From the NCBI RefSeq assembly GCF_008831285.2, contig NC_045139.1, positions 32,649,706 through 32,709,705 on the forward strand: a stretch of DNA of 60,000 bases. The letters run 5' to 3'. The notes under the pieces were generated by a model that searched no databases, had not been told where the DNA came from, and saw only the letters and a list, made by a program, of their open reading frames with translations. This document shows, in pieces, positions 11,862 to 23,123 of this stretch (its first letter is position 1; every line of letters begins with the position of its first letter). This stretch comes from Nymphaea colorata. Lineage: Eukaryota > Streptophyta > Magnoliopsida > Nymphaeales > Nymphaeaceae. The position numbers and the translations under genes are program-made.

Positions 11862-13483
11862 CTGAATATTAACTTTGATCATAAAGCAAAATGAATGGTT
11901 GAGATGAACAAGAAAAATAAAATATGAATTAATACCGATGAAAATATTCATCACTTTCTTTTTTTCTTGTTTGTCTTTTAACCGCTTATTGTGATGAATC
12001 AAATGGTTGGCTGACTTTGAACCATTTCAAGTTTTTATATATAATATATATTATATAAATTAAAATTAAAATCAACTAGTTTTGATTGCATGGCTATTGA
12101 TTTATCATTTTCTTTCAGCGGCACAAGGTAAAAAAATAATTATCCGACCAATATCTATATATAAAAGGTTAGTCGAAATAAGTGATGAGCCATTATTGAA
12201 TGCTAGCTGTGTAGGTAACCTATACTAACGTCCCTATCGGATATTAATGGAAGCAGACTAGGTGCGTATTCAATTTAAAATTTTAAATATTTTAAATTGA
12301 TTTAAAAAATGAGAATTGCAACCTGTCGAAGTGGACCTTTCGGGGAGGTGCTCAGTGCTCTCAACCTTTTATTAAAAAGAATGTGTAAGTAAAACCAACA
12401 TCTTATAGGAGAGTTAGAAATTTTTGGTTAAAGAACACTAACAACATATATTTTAAATTAAAAAGGGCATTCATATATGAATAAATAAATATAACTAAGG
12501 TCTTAATGTATAATCAAAGCAAGTTCTGTGCACTGGTGTGTGTGGCGACTGCCCACACCAACCCACACTTGTCTCCAGCACTGCAGCCTAAGCTCCAAGT
12601 TTTTACTCAGTCTAGACGCATGAGCAGATCATTCAGTACTGCTTTTAAATTCATCCCTTCTGGTCTCACACTGGGGAATTAGTTAATGAATAAGAAAGAG
12701 GAACCCATCTTCTTACAGTTGGTGCATGCCAATTGTCGGCATCATCATGGAAAAGAATTTACTACTTGCTCTACGTAGAATTAGTATTTTGAATTGAAAA
12801 AAACTTCTTTTCAGATTCTTGTCCGGCTGGGACGTGTCTGGGATCGGATCGGAAAAGTGAGCGGCCTTTGTAGAAAAGTTCCCGGCTGACGTCGGGTTGC
12901 GGGGAGGTGATTGGGTGGAGTGAAAATTTTTTGGATATAGGGCACTGTTGTATAAACTTTTATTTTAAAAGTGGCATAATATATATAAATAAGTAAATAA
13001 TTGTAAGACATCGATGTAAAAATAAACAAAATTTTGTTGCGGGTGCTCACGCCAGCCTATATGTAGCTCCGGCACTAAGGTGGAGCATCTTGAGGTTATC
13101 TCAGCTGTTTAGGCAATGTGGGCAACTAAGACGAGGAAAGAAGAGATTTTGTATATTTCAGAACAGTGTAGTTGATGTTGTCTCAAGGGGCATAGTGCAA
13201 CCTGGCGGCACAGTGACTCATACTTAAGGCTGTTTGGTTTTCATGGTCAATATCATTAGGGCCGCATAAAGAGCCGAGCCAACTGTAGACTCGAAATCGC
13301 TCAAAAAAACTCGGCTCATGCTTGACTCGTTTATAAACGAGCCGAGTTTGAGTTTACAAAGAGACTCATAAAGATAAATGAGTCGAGTTCGAGTTTTAGG
13401 AACTCAATTCTTTTATACTCGACTTGACTCGCAAACCAGTACTCTATATAATACTTTCAAAACCGGTCTACCGGTTTTAACCT

Positions 13484-13807
13484 TTATGGTAAAAATAGAC
13501 TTTTACAAGTTATACGAGTTAAACACTTACACGAGTTGAACTTATCGACCTGCAAAAACAAATCATTTGAAATATCTCTTTGTCTAACCAGGTACTTCCT
13601 AAAATTTGAGGGAGGATGAAAATGGAAAGCGTATTGTAAAATATCCAACATTATGAAATAAGATGTTCCTAAGAAGAGAAATGTCATTATTGTTAAAGAT
13701 AATGCTGCAACCCATAAAGAAATGATATCTAAGAAGATAAAAACCAATGAAGATAATAATAAGATTGCTAACAACAGGAAGGGTTGTCGAGCTGGAGTTG
13801 CAAACAA
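13484..13807 (-). pseudogene. Unidentified membrane-protein-like frame, repeated in the window
   Basis: The 107-residue - strand frame has about three hydrophobic segments (for example LLLAILLLSSLVFIFLDI) followed by a polar tail. The same frame recurs at 49,166-49,384, with indels near 35,850-36,000, and as a more diverged copy at about 49,020-49,170. The repetition suggests a fragment captured by, or native to, the repeat. The hydrophobic pattern vaguely recalls the membrane end of plant PGG-domain proteins, but I cannot make that identification and assign no function. Confidence 0.3.
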
Positions 13808-14580
13808 AATAAGGAAAAATATCTAGAGATTATTTTAAACAACGAGTATAAATATCAAATCTCACACTATTGATCCTTGAATTCATGGTAACCTTCTACG
13901 GTGAAAAAACACATTAAATATCCTACTTTCTTTCTTTTCATTTTTTTAATTTCTCATGTTTTTTGAGAGCTTTTAAGGGTATTGCAGGAGTTTTTTATTA
14001 TTTTTAAGTAGAACAAAAGAATAGGATAGCTAAAGAAAGTGAGATGCTAGCAAACTGTGTTGACTTGCTAGTTCTTATGTTATAATTCTACCTCTTCTTC
14101 CGCTGTTTCTTTATTGCTCTCTTCTCAATTCTCTTCCTCTTCCTACCTCCTCCTTCATACCCTCCTCTTCCCAAGTGCATTTCTTTAATGCTTTTCTCTT
14201 TGTTTCTTTCTCTCTCTTTCAGTCATTTGGATGTATATAAAGTGTTTATGCATTAGGCTGAATGAGTTAGTGTTTGTTTTTATTTGTAATCGCATTAACT
14301 GTGTTATTAATAGATATTATTTCTAAATTCTAACAAATGAAAACGTCTTCTTTAATTTCATGTTCATCCCCTTCTTCTAACGTTACTAATCAGTAAAACT
14401 ACAACCGAAGCATCAACACTGACATATATAGTGAGCCAGGAAGTTAAAACGACACTGGCCCACAACAACTCTGACGTTGAATTGGTCCATCCATGCAATT
14501 GTGGAGCTTCAACATGAAAAAAAAGTGTCACTAATACATTTACCATCACTTATGTTTCTTGGTTGTTAATCCCAAATCTA

Positions 14581-15040
14581 TTTAACGAGATCTCAGGGCA
14601 GAATTAAAACAGATACAGATTAAACTAAAGATATTAGGCAGCGATTTCATTTAGAGCCACAAGTCTAAGCAGAAATCCCGTAGAAGCCACAATTGCTGAT
14701 TCCCGATACAAAGAAAAAAGTAAGCAAGCATTGAGGTCCTAGCTTCTGTGTTAAGAATGCAATAGACACCCCATGTTGTGCATCTGTCAAGGATCGAAAT
14801 AGAAGAACTAATTCATATGCAAAGATTACTCAAAATAATAACCAAATCCTAAGTTAGAGTTTTGGAAGGTGTTATTCACATGGTCTAGAGAAGTATTGAT
14901 CTTGAAATCAGGGGTGCCACTGTAGAGGCAAGTACCGGTTCTTGTCATTTCTCTCTCTCTCTCTCCCTCTCGTATTTATATGGAGATATAAATTTGTGTA
15001 CATTTATATATGCCAACATCACTTTTGATTATTATTATTT
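14581..15040. other. Unassigned AT-rich sequence between two repeats
   Basis: This lies between repeat block copy 1 and the palindromic element. A short CT tract occurs near 14,950. No gene or named repeat was recognised, and the stretch has no clear counterpart at the matching place near 36.8-37.1 kb. Confidence 0.4.
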
Positions 15041-15660
15041 TTAATTCGACAGTGAGGGAAAGATAAAATGGCGGGGTTCGGATCCAGCTTTTATTAACTC
15101 AATTAATTCGATTATATGTAACTGGATAGTTTTGGATTTAGATTTAGACTCCAACGCTATTTTCCCAAAACCGAATATGTAATCAGACCAGATCTGTATC
15201 CGTTTACGTCGGATATTAATCCCAGATTCAATTGGTTGTGGAAGCATCAATCGGCGTTCGATTATCAATCAGATTCAAATTTTTATCAGATGTAGCTAAA
15301 GGTTCCAAAATCGAGTCCGTAATCCACTATATCATGGGTACTGCACCCGAATTCCATCCGCAATTAAATGAGATTTCATATTGACAAAAACACTACATGA
15401 TCTGAAACCTATAAAATTTTTTGAGTTGCGACATCTTGTCACTTGACGTGTAATTCACATCAAATGGAGTTGGTTTTGTGGAGCTTGAATTTGCTATATG
15501 CTTGCATCACTAACTATGAATGAACAAATTTCATTGTTTAACTAAAGCCACTTTGAAACACAATTGCAGAGAGTGGATGTCGTAGGGACTCTGGCGCAGA
15601 AAACTTTTCTAGGAATACATTAATTCGCATAAAATGAAATATAAACAATAGTACAAAAAA

Positions 15661-15865
15661 CCAAGCTCCAATGAAAAGTTGGAAGCTGAAACCAAAGTGC
15701 ATCAGTTCAGAACATTGCAGAAAGCTGTTGTGAGAGAGAGAGAGAGAGAGAGCTATAGCCAACGTCACAAAAACCAAAGCTCCAATGAAAAGTTGGAAGC
15801 TGAAGCCAAAGTACATTAGTTCAAACATTGCAGAAATCAGTTGAGAGAGAGAGAGAGAGAGAGAA
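15661..15865. repeat. Two-unit tandem duplication with (GA)n tails
   Basis: Units begin near 15,661 and 15,774 (period about 113 bp). Each contains AAGCTCCAATGAAAAGTTGG and ends in a GA run. The counterpart on the other strand, near 42,545-42,735, is also duplicated. This is part of the outer module of the palindromic element. Confidence 0.8.
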
Positions 15866-16225
15866 AGAGAAAAAAAGTGAGAGGTTTCTAAATTATGGTT
15901 AGCCGCTTGGAAAGAATAGTTGGAATCCACTGCCAACCAAATCCCACATCTAACTTCCCTTGTGGGATTCAAGTTTGAGTGAGCCTCCCTCTTGGCTCTC
16001 GGCACGCTGCCTACCGCGTTCACGACTTCGGCCTGACGAAATGCGGCACTCTCTAGTCCTCGCGCTCAGCGCTTGTCGGTCCTCCCCGTGCTTGCTGCGG
16101 CCTGCGGCTGACTCTCATCAGCCGCGTCTCCTGTGTAGGCAGCCCTGCCGGCATCTCTCGGCTTGGGTGGCCTTTGATGCTTCTACCTCACGACTCTGAT
16201 ATCTCTTCCTTACGTATACCATTCG

Positions 16226-16756
16226 CTATCTCCCTGGTCTATAGTCCTTGGGAACTATGCCCAGTTGAGGTTTCAAGCGCTCATGGACCTCTTTAAGCTG
16301 TCGTCCGTCGTCCATCCCATCTTCTTTTCCGCATACCCGTTGCCCTTCTACTATGCTGTCCTGCGTTCGCTTCCGGCCATAATCCCTTGGCAATGTGTTT
16401 AGCAGGGTCTTTTGCTGTGAGGATAGTCGGTCCCCATTCTTCGGTGTTTCGAGTTCATGACCCATGCATAGCTCCACGGTTTGGTTCTCATCTAACGCCT
16501 CACTTTGGCAGTCGGTTAGCTGCCATGCTAATTCCCCTTCTGGAGGGTCGTGCATTGTCCCCACACTCGGATGGACGACCTCAGTCATGTGGCCGCCCTC
16601 CAAATACTCGAAATGAAAGCTGGGCACAATCAGACGGCCTCTTGCCCAATGGCCTTTTACCAAATGTTGCAGCAAGAGTAACAAGAAAACTGAACAGTGA
16701 CAGATGGTTAAAAGCAGAAGAGAGAACTGCAGAATTGATTGCCTGTATCCAGCCAA
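16226..16756 (-). other. Open frame of unknown meaning in the left arm, shared with the right arm
   Basis: This 176-residue - strand frame includes HWARGRLIVPSFHFEYLEG and continues to a charged C-terminus ending PKDYRPGR. The right arm has a homologous + strand frame (20,473-20,979), shorter by an internal deletion that keeps the frame. No family is recognised. It overlaps the captured nucleotidyltransferase exon on the other strand, so at least part of it is a shadow, and coding function is doubtful. Confidence 0.3.
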
Positions 16757-16830
16757 ACCAACCTTCTGAAGAACGAAGGAATGCAGTTGCCAATTATGTG
16801 CAGCAGCTGATCATGAAGTGTTTTTCTTGT
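16693..16830 (+). pseudogene. Captured exon fragment of a PAP/OAS1-type nucleotidyltransferase gene
   Basis: A 46-codon open stretch begins NSDRWLKAEERTAELIAC and continues IQPNQPSEERRNAVANY and VQQLIMKCFSC. I recognise it as the N-terminal alpha-helical segment of the plant nucleotidyltransferase family with a PAP/OAS1 substrate-binding domain. In those proteins this exon directly precedes the FGSVPLKTYLPDGDID catalytic segment. Here the similarity stops after KCFSC, so the catalytic aspartates are absent and the piece is not functional. It lies in the left arm of the inverted repeat, and most of the matching piece is deleted from the right arm. Family recognition is from memory; a protein search would confirm it. 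Confidence 0.7.
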
Positions 16831-17529
16831 ATATGCTGGAGTTTGTGCAACTATGATATGGTTTTTGTCTATGAATGTTTCTGTCTCTCTTTGGATGGAA
16901 GCAATGAAAAAATAGAGTACAAATAGAAACATACCCAAATTGTCTCTATTAGCCATACGAAATCAGTCATTGTTGACGTTTGTTCAGAAGGTTTGTCGAC
17001 ACGTTTGGCTAGTTGCAATACTTTCTTCCTGTGGCATACATTGTGGGCATGGTTGTTAAGAAGTTGATTGTGCCCCAGCATTGGTTCAATGCAATGTGAT
17101 TATGAACTGCATGATGTTGCATCAAAATGTGGATGAACACATGAATGTGTGCACACTGTGCGACTTGTATATGGGTACATTTTTACATATGCATATATGA
17201 TTGAGGGCTATATTTAGTTTCTATAAATACGATCAGAGTGGCTAGATCTATTTTCTTGTATATGTTTTGGGAGTGATTTTCATTATTAATCTACTTTACC
17301 AAACTCTGAGGGCCATTAAATTTGATTGTGTATAATACAAATGCGAAAGAACATAATTGGACTTGTATGTCATGTTATATTTCCCACTTGTACTCATAAA
17401 AACAACAAACTTAGAAATATAGCAAGATATATGTCAAAGGACTTCCGAATACTTTTAACATGACACATGATTGGCGAGTTGCAATACTGTCTTCCTGTGG
17501 CATACATTTGGTAAAAGGCCACCGTAGAG

Positions 17530-17843
17530 TTGGCAATTAAACCCCCTTTGTTAGTATCCTTCCCATTCTCTTCTTTCCTACCCGCGAACCACCCCTTTTC
17601 TTTTCTCACCACGCGCCCGCCCATTCGGAAAAGTCTTCGATTCATCTCTCTTTCCCCTTTTCTTTCTTCTTCTTTTGCTTCTTTTCGCCTGGTTGGGGGG
17701 TTTCGATTCGACTGCCGGTGATTCTTCGTTGCGAAGGCGTTGGTGATCGTTATTCTTCGGTTTGCCAATTGTTTTTGGTTGCGGGTCTCCACCCTTTGAA
17801 CATATTTGCATCGAACGTCGTTGATCGCCTCTGAGGCTTTTTC
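17530..17843 (+). promoter_or_regulatory. Captured pyrimidine-rich 5' leader of an unidentified gene
   Basis: This CT-rich stretch precedes a first-exon-like ATG and is conserved in all four copies of the fragment (here, 19,558-19,860 inverted, 38,510-38,690, and 40,902-41,200 inverted). Its composition is typical of a plant 5' untranslated leader. No TATA box was firmly identified. Confidence 0.45.
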
Positions 17844-17996
17844 ATGGTGTTTGACGGGCCGACCAAATTCAACTTTTGGGAGGATGCCGCGGCCTTTCTC
17901 AGTGGTGATCAGTTGGATGATTCGGACGACTACTCGATCAGTGTTGAAAGATTCTATGACATATTAAATGAAAATCGGTCGCAAAATCCCTCTAAG
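17844..17996 (+). pseudogene. Captured first-exon fragment of an unidentified gene, copy A (left arm)
   Basis: The fragment opens with ATG, encodes about 50 acidic residues with GDQLDDSDDYSISVERFYD near the middle, and ends at an intact GT donor (17,997) followed by a CT run. I do not recognise the parent gene. The same fragment appears inverted at 19,389-19,557, direct at about 38,700-38,866, and inverted at 40,732-40,901. Every copy points toward the centre of its palindrome and stops at the same donor, so a genomic DNA piece with leader, first exon and intron start was captured. Confidence 0.7.
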
Positions 17997-19333
17997 GTAT
18001 GTGCCCTCTCTCTCTCTAAATGTTGAATTGCTTGTTCTTTTCTCGGATTGCATCAGTTGTTCACTTGGCTTCTTTGCGATCGAGGGGGCTGCTCCTCATC
18101 TGTTTGTTCGGTCTGAGAGGAAAATTCGACTGTTCTTTGTTTTGTATTACAAGATTTTCATGTCGTTCCATCCGTTTCTCCCTCTGTGTATAGAAAAAAT
18201 TCCATCCCGCGATCATGCTGTTTAAAATTCTACGGTGGCCTTATTAAGTTATTATGGGTTCACGTGGAGTCACAATTGTCGCAATTGATCATTAATTGCC
18301 AGATCAGGAATAACAAACATCTTCAGTTATGATACCCATGGCATACTCACCTCTTAACTGGTGGGTATTGCTCCACATTTCAGTATGGAACTTATAGTTG
18401 GTTTACAACAAGGTGATGTTTCATAGTAGTGCATCAAGGACCAAGGACCTCAGAATACATGCCTTCACGAATCATTCTCTTGGAAAAATGGTGTTGTATA
18501 GGTCGAAAAAAGTTACTCCACTCAATAAGAGGTGCATTCATGTCAAACTGAAAACCTCCTCACATTCAGCACTGTATGGAAGCAGGGGATTACACTAGCC
18601 AATCGGAAAAATATTGTGGCCTTCACCAAGCATTCTGATGTTTGGAAGCAAAAATGTTGATAATCAAGTCCATTACTTTCATGTACAAGGTTTCACTGCT
18701 TCCAACAAGTGCGTAAGAAGTTCCATCAAGCTCCCTTCCCTCGCTTGAGCAGAACTACCTGTAAAATGAAAAAGAAAATGAAGGGATTAATCCCTAGGTT
18801 TAAATGAGAGACAACATGAATGTTTCTTTATGTCAAGTAAGATCAGTATAGCAGGAGTAGGAACTAGGAGTTCTTAAAAGGCAGTTGTGCGTCTAAAGGA
18901 ATATCCTTCCAATCTTTCTTGATCCTTGATGCACTACTATGAAACATCACCTCGTTGTAGACCAACTATAAGTTCCATGCTGATGTGGAGCAATACACCC
19001 ACCAGTTATGAGGTGAGTATGCCAAGGGTATGATAACTGAATATGTTTGTTATTCCTGATCTGGCAATTAATGATCAATTGTGACAATTGTAACTCCACG
19101 TGAACCCATAATAAGGCCACTGTAGAATTTTAAATAGCACGATCGCGGGACGGAGTTCTTTCTATACACAGAGGGAGAAACAGATGGAACCACATGAAAA
19201 TATTATAATGCAAAACAAAGAACAGTCGAATTTTCCTCTCAGACCGAACAAACAAATGAGGAGCAGCCCCCTCGATCGCAAACAAGCCAAGTGAATAACT
19301 GATGGAATCCGAGAAAAGAACAAGCAATTCAAC

Positions 19334-19335
<2 letters not shown>

Positions 19336-19379
<44 letters not shown>
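19336..19379. repeat. (GA)n microsatellite next to a captured exon donor
   Basis: About 21 GA units, 8 bases beyond the GT donor of exon copy B. Shorter CT/GA tracts occupy the same place in copies A, C and D. Confidence 0.95.
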
Positions 19380-19381
<2 letters not shown>

Positions 19382-19388
19382 CACATAC

Positions 19389-19557
19389 CTTAGAGGGATT
19401 TTGCGACCGTTTTTCGTTTAATATGTCATAGAATCTTTCAACACTAATCGAGTAGTCGTCCGAATCATCCAACTAATCACCACTGAGAAAGGTGGCGGCA
19501 TCCCCCCAAAAGTTGAAATTGCTCGGCCCGTCGGACACCAACATCATCAAACACCAT
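19389..19557 (-). pseudogene. Captured first-exon fragment, copy B (right arm, inverted)
   Basis: This is the - strand counterpart of 17,844-17,996. Its ATG is at 19,557-19,555 and its GT donor at 19,388-19,387. A short insertion after the ATG (relative to copy A) changes the first codons, while the SISVERFYD region is kept. It points toward the palindrome centre. Confidence 0.7.
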
Positions 19558-21250
19558 GAAAAAGCCTCAGAGGCAATCAACAATGTCCGATGCAAAGGGT
19601 GGAGATCCGCAAACAACAAGAATTGGCAAACCGAAGAATAACGATCACCAACGCCTTCACAATGAAGAATCGCCGGCAGTCGAACCGAAACCCCCCAACC
19701 AGGCGAAAAGAAGCAAAAGGAGAAGAAAGAAAAGGGGAAAGAGAGGTGAATCGAAGACTTTTCCGAATGGGCGGGCGCATGGTGAGAAAAGAAAAGGGGT
19801 GGTTTGCGGGGTAGGAAATGAGAGAAGGCGAAGGATACTAACGAAGGGGGTTTATTTGCCAACTCTACGGTGGCCTTTTACTATGCCACAGGAAGACAGT
19901 ATTGCAACTCGCTAATCATCTGTCATGTTAAAAGTATTCGGAAGTCCTTTGGCACATACCTTGCTATATTTCTAAGTTTGTTGTTTTTATGAGTACAAAT
20001 GGGAAATATAACATCACATACAAGTCCAATTATGTTATTTCACATTTGTATTATACACAATCAAGTTTAATGGCCCCTCAGAGAATTTGGTAAAGTAGAT
20101 TAATAATGAAAATCACTCCCAAAACATATACAAGATAATAGATCTAGCTACTGCTGATCGTATTTATAGAAACTAAATATAGCCCTCAATCATATATGCA
20201 TATGTAAAAATGTACCCATATACAAGTCAATGCACAGTGTGCACACATTCATGTGTTCATCCACATTGATGCAACATCATGCAGTTCATAATCACGGTGC
20301 ATTGAACCAATGTTGGGGCACAATCATCTTCTTAACTTTCAGACATATGAAGCTGCTCACCACACCAATTTAACTACCATGCCCACAATGTATGCCACAA
20401 GAAGAAAGTATTGCAACTCGCCAAACGTGTTGACAAACCTTTTGAACAAACGTCAGCAATGACTGATTTCGTATGGATAATAGAGACAATTTGGGTATGT
20501 TTCTATTTATACTCTATTTGTTCATTGCTTCCATCCAAAGAGAGAGGGAAACATTCATAGACAAAAACCATACCATAGTTGCACAAACTCGATATGTCAC
20601 TGTTCAGTTTTCTCTTCTGCTTTTAACCATCTGTCACTGTTTAGTTTTCTTGTTACTCTTGCTGCAACATTTGGTAAAAGGCCATTGGGCAAGAGGCCGT
20701 CTGATTGTGCCCAGCTTTCATTTCGAGTATTTGGAGGGCAGCCACATGACTGAGGTCGTCCACCCGAAGCGAACACAGGACAACATAGTAGAAGGGCAAC
20801 CGGTATGTGGAAAAGAAGATGGGATAGACGACGGACGACAGCTTAAAGAGCGCTTGAATGTCCAACTGGGCATGGTTCCCAAGGACTATAGACCAGGGAG
20901 ATACCAAGTGGTATACGTAAGGAAGAGAGGTCAGGGTCGTGAGGTAGAAGCATCAAAGGCCACCCAAGGAGACTGGTAGAACATGCTTTAGTTTATTATA
21001 AACTAGATCTTGAATTTTTTCTCTCCAAACCTGGCTAGAGTTCCTAAAACATGCTTTAGTGATGCGTTTATTTTATCTTTAATTATGAGGTGGCAGATGC
21101 ATCCAAGCCTGCAAGAGAAGGGACATGTTCGATATTGCATCATGAAATCCAAAATCTATTAAGCTTATAGATTCTCTCTTTATATCAGGATTTTTAAATT
21201 GTCTCTTACATTTCTGAAATATATATTAAAGTCATTCTTGCTGATATGAA

Positions 21251-21616
21251 TGTTGGATAGTGGCCATTGAGCCCTATCGGGATATCTAGTACTAGATTTT
21301 ATTTTAAAACTGTTCCTAAAAAATCTCTCAAGGAACCACAGCTAGGGTTTGGGGATAACCTAAGGACTTTATATTCCTAGCAAGCTCTCCAGAACAAGTA
21401 TCCGTGAGAAGCCCCTTGGAAGTAAACCCCAAAAATCTAACCTATTCAAGTGTGCTTTTCCTTTTCTTCTTCCTCTTCTCCTTCTTCTTGCTTTTGCCGT
21501 TTTCCACAGGGGACCCTTGCTGCTGCTTCAAGTGAATGCTGGAGCCTCTGGTGAACCCCCTGCGCAGGAGAAGACTTGCATCTTCCGCTTCAGTTGTGAC
21601 TTCTCATTCTCCAACA
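21251..21616 (+). repeat. Probable 5' LTR of the decayed copia element
   Basis: It begins TGTTGG, ends CA, and lies one base before the tRNA-Met primer-binding site. No second LTR is present in the window to confirm its edges. Confidence 0.6.
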
Positions 21617-23123
21617 GTGGTATCAGAGCTAGGGTTATCGATCTCAAGTAAGTCCGTTCAGACTTCTGTGATGCCCTTGGTGAATGCAGCTGCTGTGAAT
21701 GCGTAAACATACATTATGTTGTTCCTCGAATCATATTTCGTGAGTGTGCAAGCATGCTAGACCATAGATTAAAACTATTAAAACTATGTGGCGCATATGA
21801 AGCGTGCTAGGCTAAAGCTTAATGTTCACAAGGCAAAACGATTGAAGCATGCTAAATTAAAAATCAACTTGAAGATATGTAGCATGTTACTTGCAGTTCA
21901 GTTAGGAACAATTTCTGTACATGAATTTTAGTAGATAGACGTTTGCATACACTATGCCGGATTAGAAACAAAAAAAAAGAGGGTTTGGACAGAGAACGCA
22001 TAAATCAAAGGACTTTGTGATTTTTTTTTCTCTTTGTCGATCTCTTTCTTTTTCAACGACCGTGCATGTGAAGAACGCCTTCATCGGCAGGAAAGGGCAG
22101 GCGTCCTTTTCCTTTACTGTTTGGTCTAACATAAGAGAAACTGAGGAAGAAGGAAGGCTGCACACTCTCCCTGCTGAACGCCTGACAGCGGCCCTTCCTC
22201 TCCTTCATCACGGAGAAGAACGGGCTGTCCGATGGCCTGTTCCCTTTCTTGTGATTAAAAAAAAAACAGAAAAGAAAAAAAGGGGAACGGCCACCACCAT
22301 GGCCGGTGGTGGCCCTCTCACTTACGGGAGTAGTGGCTACCGGCAGAGGAAAGGGATGAGTAGAGGGAGCAGAGTGTGGGTTTTCTGAGAACGAGCAGAG
22401 GGGTTTCATCTGCTCGTTGCTCGCCGGAATAAGCTATGGTCGTTCTTTGATTGGAACGAGCATCTCCTCACAGTAATGGCGGAAAACGCCGAAAAAAGTG
22501 CAGCGGCGAAGGCCCGGCAGAGGCAAATATAGTGGCGGCGGAGGTGGGATGAGCTAAGTCTTAGCGAGGAGGGAGAACAAGGGTCAGCCAACCCAAGCAG
22601 AGCGAAGGTTTGGTGAGCGTAGAGTCGAGAGGAGAGAGAGAGTCGAGCGGAAAAATGAGGAAAAAGTGGTTCGAAGGGGTATTTATAGTAAAAGTTTGAA
22701 AATTACAAATATAGTCCACCTCATTAGCAAAATGTTTAAAAACACACTCATAATTTGTAGAAATTAAAGCCGCAACATTTTTGCTAAAAAACTCTTCAAA
22801 AAGAGGCTCGCGAAAGTTATTTTCATTAAAAACTAAAATTTTTATGAGAAATTGCTTTCAGGTACCTTCAAAGTTATTATAAATTTCAGAAAGAGGGTCC
22901 TGAGAAATTATTTTATAATTTAAGTAGAAAACCGTGTTTTATGGAAAATTATGAATAGGCACCCTCAAGCTTATTAAAGGTTACATGTTCTAAATTCTCA
23001 TTTAAAGTCTTTTTGTTTAAATATTATTTTAGAATATTGTGAAATCTCTTGATGTGATATTCATTGTGATATGTTTTCCCTGTCTTTATTGTTCCTTACT
23101 TGCCATGAAAAATTAATTTAGAA

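Larger units (their letters stand above)
11058..14580. repeat. Dispersed repeat block, copy 1
   Basis: Long stretches match 34,440-36,775 in the same order and orientation. Examples are the segments starting at 11,318, 11,440, 12,549, 12,800, 13,080, 13,250 and 13,555. A shorter third copy matches 49,190-49,845. The region 11,560-12,540, including the (TA)n at 11,814-11,859, is absent from copy 2. From about 13,256 the block contains the left end (TAGGGCCGCATAAAGAG) of the element that is complete at 35,459-36,947; its right end is missing here. The class of the outer block is not known. Confidence 0.75.
16160..18438 (+). repeat. Left arm of the giant inverted repeat
   Basis: This arm matches the reverse complement of 18,921-20,972 almost throughout, from the segment near 16,163 to GATGTTTCATAGTAGTGCAT near 18,420. 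It is longer than its partner because the right arm lacks two pieces, about 220 bp around 16,380-16,600 and the exon fragment at about 16,700-16,840. Confidence 0.9.
15041..20972. mobile_element. Giant palindromic, foldback-like element with captured gene fragments, copy 1
   Basis: An outer module (15,041-16,150) leads into two inverted arms (16,160-18,438 and 18,921-20,972) around a spacer of about 480 bp. The outer module recurs inverted at 41,509-43,080 and, more diverged, in direct orientation at 37,110-37,580. The arms recur in part at 38,510-39,045 and 40,530-41,508. The outer module is therefore expected at both ends of an intact element, but the right-hand one is missing here. Long inverted arms with gene pieces fit a foldback or Mutator-like (Pack-MULE) element. 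No transposase was seen and no target duplication could be fixed, so the class is an inference. Confidence 0.65.
18921..20972 (-). repeat. Right arm of the giant inverted repeat
   Basis: This is the reverse complement of the left arm, with the internal deletions noted there. A (GA)n run at 19,336-19,379 sits just beyond the exon donor, at the same place as the CT tract in the left arm. Confidence 0.9.
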
